Origin: Populus alba
Taxonomy: Eukaryota > Streptophyta > Magnoliopsida > Malpighiales > Salicaceae
NCBI RefSeq assembly: GCF_005239225.2
Contig: NC_133301.1
Location: 13,454,318 to 13,518,317 of the forward strand
DNA length: 64,000 nt
Direction: 5' to 3'
Each line of letters begins with the position of its first letter. Position 1 is the stretch's first letter. The notes under the pieces are model-generated. The model made no database searches and had not been told where the DNA came from. It saw nothing but the letters and a program-made list of their open reading frames with translations. Positions 23,825 through 35,208 of this stretch are shown one piece after another. The position numbers were made by a program, and so were the translations under genes.

Positions 23825-26459
23825 CTGCAAATTATCCATGTTAAAAGAAATTTAGCATACAATAATGTGATGGAAACTATAGGATCGTACAGAGGGCGAG
23901 CAATATAGGATTAATGAAGGCTCTTCTTATATTCAAGGAATAGAAATCTGTTACTAAACTAGTCATATGGCTTTGCATTAAGGCAGTAATATAATGTGGT
24001 TGTTCGATTATTCGCATGTAATCAATTTTTTAATGATTTCATTATATTTAAAATTGGTTTTAAGAGATTTTTAATTGGTGCTTAGTTTTAATTTTTAACT
24101 TTTTTCTTGTTAATATGAAATTGGTTTTAAGAGATTTTTCCCTAAAACTAAAATAAAAAAGTAACGAAATTATATATATAATTTTCTTGATGCATTTAGA
24201 ATGAAATTCTTATTACTTAAAGAGATGCTATTGCATCAATTGATTTTGTAATTTTATTAAGAAAGAAAATGCATAATTAACAAAATAATAAAGTTTAAAA
24301 ATTACATAATCCAAATCCTATATTATCATAAACTTTTATCAACTTGGAGGACTTATTAATAAAGATTGAACTAGTGTAAGAGATGATTTTCTACATTATT
24401 ATTATTTTTTACATTTTATCTAAAAATATCTAATATAAATTTTAAATAATTCAATTGGTTTATGTGATAACATAAACTAAATTCAAACTATTTATTTAAA
24501 ACCTCTTCTCATATTTTTTTTTCTTTTTTCAACTTTAGCATGAATATTTTATTTTTTCTACGTTTTGTCTATACATAGGGCTAAAAAAACCCAGTTTACA
24601 TGTTAAATCTTTTATTTTATTGGTTTAATGATAAGAGATATCCTCAAACTAGTTTGAACGTCGACTAAAATTAAGTTCTTTGCATATAATATATTAACTA
24701 TTAAACAAAATATAAATTAAGTCCCCACACCATCACATCGGCTTGTGCATTTATATAAATTTAATACAAAATATGGGTTTAGGTTTAAATATATTGACTA
24801 TTAAACAATTCATGTCTTTCCCAATGAATACACTTAGAATTGCATCCCTCTTTCATATATATATATGTCCCATATTTCACTACGAGTCGTATATTTAAAA
24901 AAAAAAAAAAAAAACTAGATGTGCAAGCTATTTTAATATGTTTTTTTACATAAAAAATTCAAATGTAAATCAAAAGGCTTATGCAAGTATCTAATTAAAT
25001 AAATCGATAATCATCCATGTAAATAAATGAAAAACAATAGTTAACAATAGCTACAAGAAAAACTTGAAAAATTACAAGATAGATGTAGATCAAGATATTT
25101 GATCTTGTAAAATAAAATATTTACCCAGTTGTATTTAGTGAATTTATTTATTAAAATAAATAAAAATATAATAGAAATAAAAACACATATGAAACCGATT
25201 GATTAAAATAAAAATAAAAATATTTTTTAAAATAATATAGAACGATAAAAATGAAAAGGAAAATGAGCAAGAAAAAAGAATGTTGAACCGTATTAAATTT
25301 AAAACTTATGACCTGGGTCATTAGTTTGGAAGCACTATAAATGAAGCTCAATACCTGACAAATCAGAAGCTAAAGGATGAAACTGAGAAAAAAATCAATT
25401 ATATAAAGGGATCAAAATAAAAAAAAAATTGTAATTAAAAAAATAAGGGTGAAAATCAAAATAAAAAATAATCTAAAGGGCAAGCAAAAATTTTCAATTT
25501 GAGTATTAAATTGAAAAGAAAAATAACTTTCACAAATGAAAATAATGAGGGTCAAATTGAAAAAAAAAAAATAGCATAAACCTTGATTGAAATTAAAAAC
25601 TAATAAAATTTTAACAAAAAAACTAAGGAAAAAATAGAAATTAAAGAATAAAGTTCGAATTAAAAACAAAATATTTGATAAATTGTAATTGAAGGAGTAA
25701 ATTGAAAACAAACAAAACTTTTATAAAAGAATAAATAATGAAAATAATAAATCAAAAGAATAAGCATTATTTTCCATTGATATGAAAAAAAAAAATATTA
25801 TCCTTGTTCATATATTTATCTAAAGAAAAAAAATCCATATCCTTATTATTTTAATAATAAACTATTAAAGATTCCTAATTCCATGTATTAAATATTGTTT
25901 TCTTATATACATGTTTAGTTCTTCTATTAGCTTGACAAAAATGCTACGAGTCCAAGATTAACTTAATTTATTCCTATTGTTTGAGTAAATTTGAGTTTAA
26001 GAAAATAAGTTATTCATATTAATAAAGTAAAAACATAGAGTAAAAGATTATTATAATTGATAAAGAATTTGTTGTTAGAAAAAGGCAAGCATGCTATTCT
26101 AGAAAAAAACATGTGAAAGATGATTACGAGATAATTATGTAATTCCTTGCTTCTTTTATAATTAATTAAAGTAGGTGTTTTATATGAAAGCACAACAAAA
26201 CCAAATAAATTTTAGAAGTATACATATCCTTATTATTCTAATAATAAAGTATTAAGAATATTTTAGAAAACAGATGATAGTTGTGTGTGGAAGTGTGTTA
26301 CTAGTAGTAATTACTAAAAGGGACTTTAATTATTTTCATGTATAATATCGGTTTTGATTATTTAATTCCAATTAACTAGGTAGTTTCGAGACTATATTCT
26401 AAAATTACAAACAAAAAATAAAATAAAATCATCTTATCACTTGTAAAAAACCACTAGCA

Positions 26460-26506
<47 letters not shown>

Positions 26507-26532
26507 CAGAGGAAGATATGGAGGCATGTAAC
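23825..26532 (-). other. Long intron of RLP-B
   Basis: About 2.7 kb between the 75-nt exon (26533) and the large exon (23824). It is AT-rich. 25380-25740 has a degenerate run of lysine/asparagine-type codons with AGGGTCAAATTGAAAA motifs, like decayed LTR sequence. ORFs here are hydrophobic low-complexity and not called. Confidence 0.55.
26460..26511. repeat. (TA)n-(GA)n compound microsatellite
   Basis: About 12 TA units followed by about 11 GA units, ending GACAGAGGAAG, just 3' (minus sense) of an RLP-B exon. Confidence 0.95.
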
Positions 26533-26607
26533 CTTTCGTGTCTATTAGTCCGTTGTAGCTTAAATCAAGACTCTTCAATTTGTTAAGTCTAGGTGGTCCT
26601 TCATAAC
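26533..26607 (-). CDS. RLP-B 75-nt LRR exon
   Basis: CAG before 26607 and GT after 26533 bound 75 nt encoding YEGPPRLNKLKSLDLSYNGL and IDTK, phase 1 at both ends. It begins like a 156-nt module exon and ends like one (AAAG|GT) but lacks the middle, so it looks like an internally shortened 156-nt exon. Confidence 0.75.
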
Positions 26608-26844
26608 CTGCATAATATTTATAGCAAGCGGTTAGTAATTAATTTTTAAAAAAAATTAAATTACATTTCAAATCCTAAATATTCATTTTTGTCTTCATAA
26701 AATTTAATTAAGAAACAAGTCTTTGATTTAAAAACCATCTACATGATTATCACTCATTTCAAAATCGTTAATTATTTGAAGTATAGTTGTAAATTGAATA
26801 AAAAAAGAAATAGGTATCAAGATAAATAATTTTCATCATATAAT

Positions 26845-27012
26845 TTAGGGTCTGTTTGAGAGTGTGTGTTATAAAGATTGCGTTTCAAAATATTTGTTTA
26901 TTTTGAAACATATTAAAATATTTTTTTTATTTTTAAAATTTTATTTTTAAAGCAAAAAATTTCAAAAAATAACAAAATAAACAGTTCAACAATAACACCA
27001 AACAAGCCCGAA
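26845..27012. repeat. MITE-like element with short terminal inverted repeats
   Basis: Starts GGGTCTGTTTG and ends CAAACAAGCCC, an imperfect terminal inverted repeat. The interior is AT-rich (TATTAAAATATTTTTTTTAT). It lies in an RLP-B intron. Confidence 0.45.
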
Positions 27013-27514
27013 ATCTAAAACAGTATTGTGATGGAGCTTGATTTAAATAAAGGTATATAGAGGTCTGGTATAATTAATATATTATTCACACACAACTATT
27101 TAATTAATAAATAAAATAGAGAATGTGCTTTTATGGTGGATCACCTTACAAAGTATTATTTATTTAAATAGTTTTCTTTTTATTATTTAATTATTTATTA
27201 TTTATTTTAATATTTGGTATGTTAAAAATTGAAAATTCTTGATTCTTTTTATCTAGCAGAGAGAGATATGTCTTTCTAGGTTACGTAGATAAAACAATAA
27301 TAATCATGATTGGTCTTTTTATGGTAGGAACATGACCTACCTATCCCTTCCTCTCTCATCTTATTTTTTTGAGATTAAAATATAATAAAAATAAAATTTA
27401 AACTGAAATAATCACAAAAAGAAACCAAATATACTTAATCTGAAACTTGAAATATTAAACTTAAGATGGATGTTGGGCACTAAGTTAAATCTAGGGTACT
27501 TAATTAATTGATAC

Positions 27515-27589
27515 CTGTTAAGGCTACTAAATCTTGGATCTCATTGGCGTACAGCGACAACACCTCCAAGTTGCTCAATGAATCAAATT
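27515..27589 (-). CDS. RLP-B 75-nt LRR exon of the last module
   Basis: AACTCAG|AATTTGATTC to AACAG|GTATC. It encodes one LRR (EFDSLSNLEVLSLYANEIQD), phase 1 at both ends, and is intact. Confidence 0.75.
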
Positions 27590-27772
27590 CTGAGTTAAGG
27601 AAATAATACAAGAGAGAAGAGTTAATACAAAACTCTTAGGCCTTTAATTCTCGAATTAAAACTTATAGGGATCAATTCGTAACTTCATATCAAAGAATAG
27701 AACATGTGCGTGTCTAACATTTCCACTCTTTTTCAATTGGTTGTGATGATGTGTTTGAGTAGGTCTAAATAC

Positions 27773-27928
27773 CTTTCATGTTTATTGATCCTTGCAATTG
27801 ATTTCCATCAAGATATAGATTTTTGAGAGATGAAAGCCCTTTGAGGGATGATAAGATGTTATTGTTGAAGTTATTAAAGCCTAAATCAAGAGACTCCAAT
27901 TTGTTAAGCCTTAATGGTCCTTCAGAGC
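27773..27928 (-). CDS. RLP-B 156-nt double-LRR exon of the last module
   Basis: ATGCAG|GCTCTGAAGG to AAAG|GTATTT. It encodes 52 residues (RLNKLESLDLGFNNFNNN, ILSSLKGLSSLKNLYLDG, NQLQGSINMK), about two LRRs, phase 1 at both ends, with no stop. Confidence 0.8.
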
Positions 27929-28808
27929 CTGCATGATATTTATAGCAAGCGGTTAGTGATTAATTTTAAAAAAATCAATTACATTTCAAATCCTAAATAT
28001 TCATTTTTGTCTTCAAAGAATAAGTTAATTGAAAGACAAATCTTTGATTTGAAAACCAACTACATGATTATCACTAACGTCAAAATCGTTAATTATTTGA
28101 AATATTGAGAAAATAATTATAGGTTAATCCAATGGTTTGGTATCAAACTAAATTTAACAATTATGATTCATCACCTAATTAGAACCTGTTTGAAAGTAAT
28201 AATAGAAATTATATTTTAAAGTGTTTGTTGTTTTGAAATATATTAAAATAATATTTTTTATTTTAAAATTTATTTTTTGATATAAGCACATTAAAATAAT
28301 TAAAACAAAAAAAAATAAAAACAATAGAGAAACGATGGTCAACTACAATACCAAATAAGCTCGTAGTGCCTATTTGGCATTGAGATTTAATAAGTTTTTC
28401 ATCAAAATTTAATTATTGGTTTATGCCTTCAAAATTAATTTTTTATATTATTTTTAAATTGTTTTGATGTGTTGATATCAAAAATAAATTTTAAAAAATA
28501 AAAAAATAATTTTTTTATACATTTCAAAATAAAAAAAAAAAACATTTACTGTACTTTCAGACTTCCAGTTGGTTAATTTATCAACCACTCGGAGTTAATA
28601 TATTTATAGGATTACAACATGAACCTACCTATCCCTTCCTCTCTCGTATTATTTTTTTGAGATTAAAATATAATAAAAATAAAATTTAAACTGAAATAAG
28701 CACAAAAGAGACCAAAGTATAACTTAATCTGAAACTTGAAATATTAAACTATAAAGATGGATATTGGGCACTAAAAGTTAAATCTAGGGTACTTAATTAA
28801 TTTAATAC

Positions 28809-31800
28809 CTGTTAAGGCTACCAAATCTTGGATTTTATTGGCTAACAGCGACAGCACCTCCAAGTTGCTCAATGAATCAAATTCTGAGTTAAAGGAAATA
28901 ATACAAGAGAGAAGAGTTAATACAAAAACTCTTAGGCCTTTAATTCTCGAATTAAAACTTATAAGGGATCAATTCGTAAACTTCATATCAAAGAATAGAA
29001 CATGTGCGTGTCTAACATTTCCACTCTTTTTCAATTGGTTGTGATGATGTGTTTTGAGTAGGCTAAATACCTTTCATGTTTAATTGATCCTGCAATTGAT
29101 TTCCATCAAGATATAGATTTTTGAGAGATGAAAGCCCTTTGAGGGATGATAAGATGTTATTGTTGAAGTTATTAAAGCTAAATCAGAGAACTCCAAATTT
29201 GTTAAGCCTTAATGGTCCTTCAGAGCCTGCATGATATTTATAGCAAGCGGTTAGTGATTAATTTTAAAAAAAATCAATTACATTTCAAATCCTAAATATT
29301 CATTTTTTGTCTTCAAAGAATAAGTTAATTGAAAGAAAGACAAAATCTTTTTTGATTTGAAAAACCAACTACATGATTATCACTAACGTCAAAATCGTTA
29401 ATTATTTTTGAAAATATTGAGAAAAATATTATAGGTTAATCCAATGGTTTGGTATCAAACTAAATTTAACAATTATGATTCATCACCTAATTAGAACCTT
29501 TTTGAAAGTATAATAGAAATTATATTTTAAAGTGTTTGTTGTTTTGAAATATATTAAAATAATATTTTTTATTTTAAAAATTTATTTTTGATATTAGCAC
29601 ATTAAAATAATTTAAAACAAAAAAAAGAAAAAACAATAGAGAAACGATGTTCAACTACAATACCAAAGAAGCTCGTAGTGCCTATTTGGCATTGAGATTT
29701 AATAAGTTTTTCATCAAAATTTAATTATTGGTTTATGCTTCAAATTAATTTTTTATATTATTTTAAATTGTTTTGAATGTGTTGATATCAAAAAATAAAT
29801 TTTAAAAAATAAAAAATAATTTTTTATATACATTTCAAAATAAAAAAAAAAAAAAACATTATACTGTAACTTTCAGACTTCCAGTGGTTAATTTAATCAA
29901 ACCACTCGGAGTTAATATATATTTATAGGATTACAAACATGACCTACCTATCCTTCCTCTCTCGTAATTTATTTTTTTGAAGATTAATAAAATATAATAA
30001 AAATAAAATTTAAAACTGAATAAGCACAAAAGAGACCAAATATACTTAATCTGAAACTTGAAATTATTTAAAACTTAAGATGGAATATTGGGCACTAAAG
30101 TTAAATCTAGGGTACTTAATTAATTTGATATACCTGTTAAGGCTACCAAATCTTGGATTTTATTGGTTAACAGCGACAGCACCTCCAAGTTGCTCAATGA
30201 ATCAAATTCCTGAGTTAAGGAAATAATACAAGAGAGAAGAGTTAATATTAAAAAACTCTTAGGCCTTTAATTCTTCGAATTAAAACTTATATGGGATCAA
30301 TTCATAATTTCCATGTCAAAGAATAAAACACGTGTGTCTAACATTCAAGTCCTTTTCAATTGGTTGTGATGATGTGTTTAACGTGTGTCTCTACATACTT
30401 TTAATGTTTATTGATCCATGCAACTGTTTTCAATCAAAGATATAGATGTTTAAGAGATGAAAGCCCTTTTTGAGGGAATGATAGGATCTATTGCTGAACG
30501 GTTATGTGAAGCCTAAATTAAAGATTCTCCAATTTGTTAAGCCATTGATAGTCCTTCAGAAGCCTGCATAATATTATATAGCAAAAGGCGGTTAATGATT
30601 AAACAGAATTTCAAAATACAATTACGTTCAAATCCTAAATATTCATTTTTGTCTTCAAATGCGCTAAATCAAGTTAATTGAAAGGACAAATCTTTTTGAT
30701 TTGAAAATCAACTACATGATTACACTCACCTCCATAATCGTTATATTATTTGAAATATTGAGAAAAAACATTAAAATATAGTAGAAAAATATATTTTAAA
30801 GTATTTTTTGTTTTGAAAATATCAAAAATAATATATTTTTTTATTTTTTTAAAATTTATTTTTAATATTAGCTTCATTAAAATAATTCTAAAACAAAAAA
30901 ATAGAGAAATATGAACACGCGGGTTCAAACCACAACACCAAATAAGCTCGTAGTGCCTTTTGGCAATTGGGAACGATTTAATATGTTTTTTCATCAAAAT
31001 TATTATTAGTTTCATTAATGCTTCATACATTATTTTTATAATTATTTCTTAAATTGTTTTGATGTGTTGATATCAAAAACTAAATTTTAAAAAATAAAAA
31101 AATTATATATTTCAAAATAAAACAATAGCATTTACTGTATTGTCAGACTCCCAGTTGGTTAATTTTATCCAAAACCACCAGAGTTAATATTTTATTTTTG
31201 ATAAGTAAACGAAGAGAATTATAATTATTTCAGCTACACATTCGATTTATCTTTTTAGAAATCCTGAATGTAGTAAAATTATCACACAACTAGAAACAGA
31301 TGATGGACAGGAGAGCTCTTTTACAGAACCATGCACCCAAAGTCACCGGAGTTAATAGTTGAATGTAGAATGAATGGTTGAGAAATCAAGTCGGTACTGA
31401 GTAAAGGTTACAATGACAACCTCCTAATGCCGCTTGGAATCTCCCACTATATTAAATATATTGATTGAGACCAAGTGGCGTCCATTATTTTAAAAATCAA
31501 AGACAAAACACAAAAAAAGAGAGAAATAAAAGATTATCAAAGCAGCCCTTAATTAATTGATACATGTTAAGGTTACAAATCTCTTAGGATGTTATTTATA
31601 GGGCAGCCATAGCACCTCCAAGTTGCTCAATGAATCAAATTCGAGTTAAGGAAATAATACAAAGAGAAGAGTTAATATAAAATCAATTGGTTGTGATGAT
31701 GTGTTTTTGTGTGTCTGTAAGTACCTTTCGTGTCTATTGATCCCTTGTAAAATTGTTGTCATCAAGATATAATTTGAGAGATAAAGCCCTTTTATGGATG

Positions 31801-31878
31801 TTAGATGCTATTGTTTAAATTTATTGCGATCCAAAGAAAGAACCTCTAATTTAGCAAGTCTTGATAGTCTTTCGAAAC
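28809..31878 (-). CDS. RLP-B module exons, indel-damaged in this assembly
   Basis: Module exons are visible at 31878-31725 (154 nt, expected 156), about 31641-31571 (75-nt type), about 30563-30410 (degenerate donor), 30209-30134 (76 nt), 29226-29071 (156 nt with internal compensating indels) and 28883-28809 (75 nt, intact). The LRR text matches RLP-A and the 27.5-27.9 kb module (SLKGLSSLK, FDSLSNLE). Single-base gains and losses occur in exons and introns alike and far outnumber substitutions against the 27.3-28.6 kb unit. Either this part of the gene is a pseudogene or the sequence is error-prone. I lean to sequence error. Confidence 0.55.
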
Positions 31879-32028
31879 CTGCATGCATGTAAGATTTCTA
31901 GTTAGTTGTTAGGGTATAAAGCCAAAGAATTTATTTGATTAATTAAGAGAATAAATCGATTTCAGTTTATATATGTTTATTGTCGTGCTAAAATTACGAA
32001 AGATGAAGTCTTTAATGAAGAGGCAAAC

Positions 32029-32424
32029 CTTCATTCGCAACAACAGCCCAGCTATGGCCATTTCCACTCAAGTCAAGAAATTGAGTTCTTGGAAGGGAAG
32101 AAATATGACGCATTTAAGGTGCCAATTCTCCCATTGACCTATCTCTTGTGAAGTTAAAGATTGGATTTCGGATTGACTTCGTCTTGTAGGTGGAATTGCT
32201 TGCAGGTAACTTGCTTTTCCAAGTCTGCAAAACAGAGGGCATCTGTTTCGCCCAAGAGAATAGCGGGGATGGAATGTCATTTGGGTGGTCACCAAATGGA
32301 AAGTTTTGATCTGCAAAAGAAGGCAATTCCGTTCTTCCTCCAAAGCACCTTGCGATAGAAGCATGGCATTAAATCATCCATGCAATCACACCACAGCTGC
32401 AGAGAGAACATGTTTAATACTCAT
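32029..32424 (-). CDS. RLP-B exon 1: signal peptide and LRRNT, frame disrupted
   Basis: Homologous to RLP-A exon 1, with an ATG at the equivalent position (32424) and the same donor (GAAG|GTTTGCC at 32029). AMLLSQG, LEEERN, LQIKTF and FLPFQELN are recognisable but in changing frames, so about three or more indels break it. The length is 396 nt against 400 in RLP-A. If the indels are sequence errors, this is the true first exon of the gene ending at 21594. Confidence 0.6.
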
Positions 32425-32482
32425 TTGTACCCCTCTCTCTCTGCTTGAAATTATGTATGAATATTGTTAGGAGCCAAAGGCT

Positions 32483-32489
32483 CTTTATA
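32483..32489 (-). promoter_or_regulatory. TATA box of RLP-B
   Basis: TATAAAG in CCCCTATAAAGAGCC, identical in context and distance from the ATG to RLP-A. Confidence 0.6.
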
Positions 32490-33307
32490 GGGGAGAGACA
32501 TGCATTGCCGTCCGCGGTGTTCATGAAAAACGGCGGCCATCTTTGTATCAAGTGGATCTTTCATGGAAGGTGACTCAGTCCATCAATTTGCCATGAAGTT
32601 TCAATATTTGTTTTTTGTTTTAGAAAAATGTAAAACTTCATTACACTTAAACCTAAAACTCGTTTAAACCTTAATGTTTCTTTTCTAAACCACTGTGAAG
32701 ACAAGAAAGAAAGTAATTTTTGTCTCTTGCCACAAGAATCTACACAGGCAGTCATCAAACCTAACGATGGCCATCTATTAGGAAATTTTTTTCTTTTCTT
32801 TGTTTTTCATTGGCGGAGTCCGGCAAATCTTTCATTGTAAAGTTACATGCAGTTAAAAACTCAAGTGTACTTGTGACTCGATTAATCAGCGTAAAATCTA
32901 AGTTTAAATTAAAAAAAAAAAAAAACATATTTGAATTAATTCCTCCTTACTTGCCTGAATATAAACGCTTGCTTCATAATAACTCTCATGCATGTATTTA
33001 ATACTCTGATTCCTATTAAAAAATCTTAAAATATTAATTGAGATTATATGAATAGTTTTATATGTTTCATCTATTACATTATATATTATTTAGAATTGTT
33101 GAGGTTTAGAACTGTCAATTTTGTTATTTTAAAAAAAATTTTACAGTGAACACCAAGAGGTTGACTACATCCCATTTTATCTAACAATTTTAAAAAATAT
33201 TTTTAAAAAAATTTAATTTTTATTTAATTTTTTTTACTTTAAATTAATTTTTTTAAAAATCATCAACGACCGATAATATTTAGTCTATTTTCCCATTATA
33301 AACATTT

Positions 33308-35098
33308 TGTTTTTCTTCCTTATTTTGGTGGTTCCATGTAAGTTTCTTGAGCTGGAAACTGAACTAATACCATTATTTTTTTTTTTTTTAATGGAAGACA
33401 CATTCAAGACGTAATACCACTTCATTTGCTCTATTTATCAACGGCATTAATTTAGGGGAAAAACAACTAAAAGACAGCTATAAGAATACATCTAATATTA
33501 TCACACGTATCATTTCTGCATTTTTCATCAAAAATTGATTGAATATTTATTTATTTATCATTTTTAGTTTGTATTAACCAAGCAATATAAAAAGAAAATA
33601 CAAAAAATAAAGTTTTTGTTTTCTTCCTTAATTTTGGTGGTTTTCATGAAGTTTCTTAGAGTAATGTTCCAGCTGGCACTCGGACTGATTGCATTATTTT
33701 TTTTTGCCGTGGGAGACACCATTCAGCGTAAAGACCACTTCATCGCTCTATTTTCCCAACATATTAAATTTAGGGCCGCAGGTGGTTAAAAACAACTAAA
33801 AGGCAGCCATAAGAATACATTGATATTGTCCACTTGCATCATTTTGCATTTGTCTCAAATTGATTGATATTTATTTATTTATCATCTTTTAGTTTTGTAT
33901 TAACCACAATAATAAAAGAAAATAAAAATGAAGTTTTTGTTTTCTTTCTTATTTTGGTGGGTTTCCATGAGTTTCTTTGGAAGTGATTTTCCCAGCTAAC
34001 ACTTGTTAAGACTGATTGCATTATTAATTTTTTGCTGTGGGAGACACATTTTAGCGTAAAGACCACTTCATTGCACTCTAATTTTCCAACATATTAATTT
34101 AGGACAAAAACAACTGAAAGGCAGCCATAAAAATGCATTGATATTGTCCACTTGCATCATTTTGCATTTGTCTCAAATTGATTTGATATTTTATTTTTTT
34201 ATCATCTTTTAGTTTGTATTAACCAACAATAAATAAAAGAGAATACAAAAATGAAAGTTTTTGTTTTCTTCCTTATTTTGGGTGGTTCCATGAAGTTTCT
34301 TTGGAGTGATTTTCCAGCTGGCACTGACTGATTGCATTATTTTTTTTTGCCGTGAGAGACACATTCAGCGTAAAGAACCACTTCATCACTATATTCTCCA
34401 AACACATTAATTTAGGGGCAAAAACAACTGAAAGACAGCCATAAGAATATATTGATATTGTCCACTTGCATCATTTTGCATTTGTCTTAAATTGATTGAT
34501 ATTTATTTATTTATCATCTTTTAGTTTGTATTAACCAACAATAATAAAAGAAAATACAAAAATGAAGTTTTTGTTTTCTTCCTTATTTTGGTGGTTCCAT
34601 GAAGTTTCTTGAAGTAATTTCTCAGCTGGCACTGACTGCTTGCATTATTGTTTTTTGCTGTGGGAGACACATTTAACGTAAAGACCACTTCATTACTCTA
34701 TTTTCCAACGCATTAATTTAAGGGGGAAACAACTGAAAGGCAACCATAAGAATACATTGATATTGTCCACTTGCATCATTTTCCATTTGTCTCAAACTGA
34801 TTAATATTTATTTATTTATCATCTTTTAGTTTGTATTAACCAACAATAATAAAAGAAAATACAAAAATGAAGTTTTTGTTTTCTTCCTTATTTTGGTGGT
34901 TCCATGAAGTTTCTTAGAATAATGTTCCAGCTGGCACTGACTGATTACATTATTATTTTTGCCGTGGGAGACACATTCAGCTTAAAAACCACTTCATTGC
35001 TTTATTTTCCAACGCATTAATTTAGGGGGAAAACAACTGAAAGGCAGCCATAAAAATAAACTGATATTTATTTATTTATCATCTTTTAGTTTGTATTA
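33308..35098. repeat. Six-copy tandem array, monomer about 306-323 bp
   Basis: The anchor CCATGAAGTTTCTT (or a variant) recurs at about 33333, 33645, 33964, 34288, 34597 and 34901. Each monomer carries CAGCTGGCACTGACTGATT, GTGGGAGACACATTCAG, GTAAAGACCACTTCAT, GAAAGGCAGCCATAA and TTTTAGTTTGTATTAACC. The last copy is truncated. No conserved ORF crosses monomers. A single diverged monomer lies at 16555-16690. The array is absent from the equivalent place in the RLP-A unit. Confidence 0.93.
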
Positions 35099-35208
35099 AT
35101 CTCTCAATTGATTATGTCTGATTTGACAATTAATCTTAATCTCACAAAAGTGTTATTCCTTATTATTCTTTCAAAGTTCCATGAAACATCAAATAATTCT
35201 TCACCCAA

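Larger units (their letters stand above)
27310..31180 (-). repeat. Three tandem intragenic module copies of about 1.1-1.3 kb
   Basis: Units beginning near 27320, 28600 and 29930 each contain CCTACCTATCC, a 75-nt exon, a spacer, a 156-nt exon and an AT-rich MITE-like tail ending GACTTCCAGT. The first two are nearly identical apart from single-base indels. Related copies lie at 31180-31900 and in RLP-A at 5160-8750. Confidence 0.85.

Noticed and set aside
25151..25711. Phe/Tyr/Leu-rich minus-strand ORFs in the RLP-B intron
   Set aside because: They come from A/T homopolymer-rich sequence. Hydrophobic composition is a by-product, and there is no start context or homologous motif.
5800..28108. 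64-aa plus-strand ORFs repeated at 5800, 6727 and 27914
   Set aside because: They are antisense to the RLP module exon acceptors and introns, and repeat only because the modules repeat.
33308..35098. CRISPR-like regular repeat spacing
   Set aside because: Repeat units are ~310 bp and contiguous without unique spacers, in a plant nuclear context. This is a tandem satellite.
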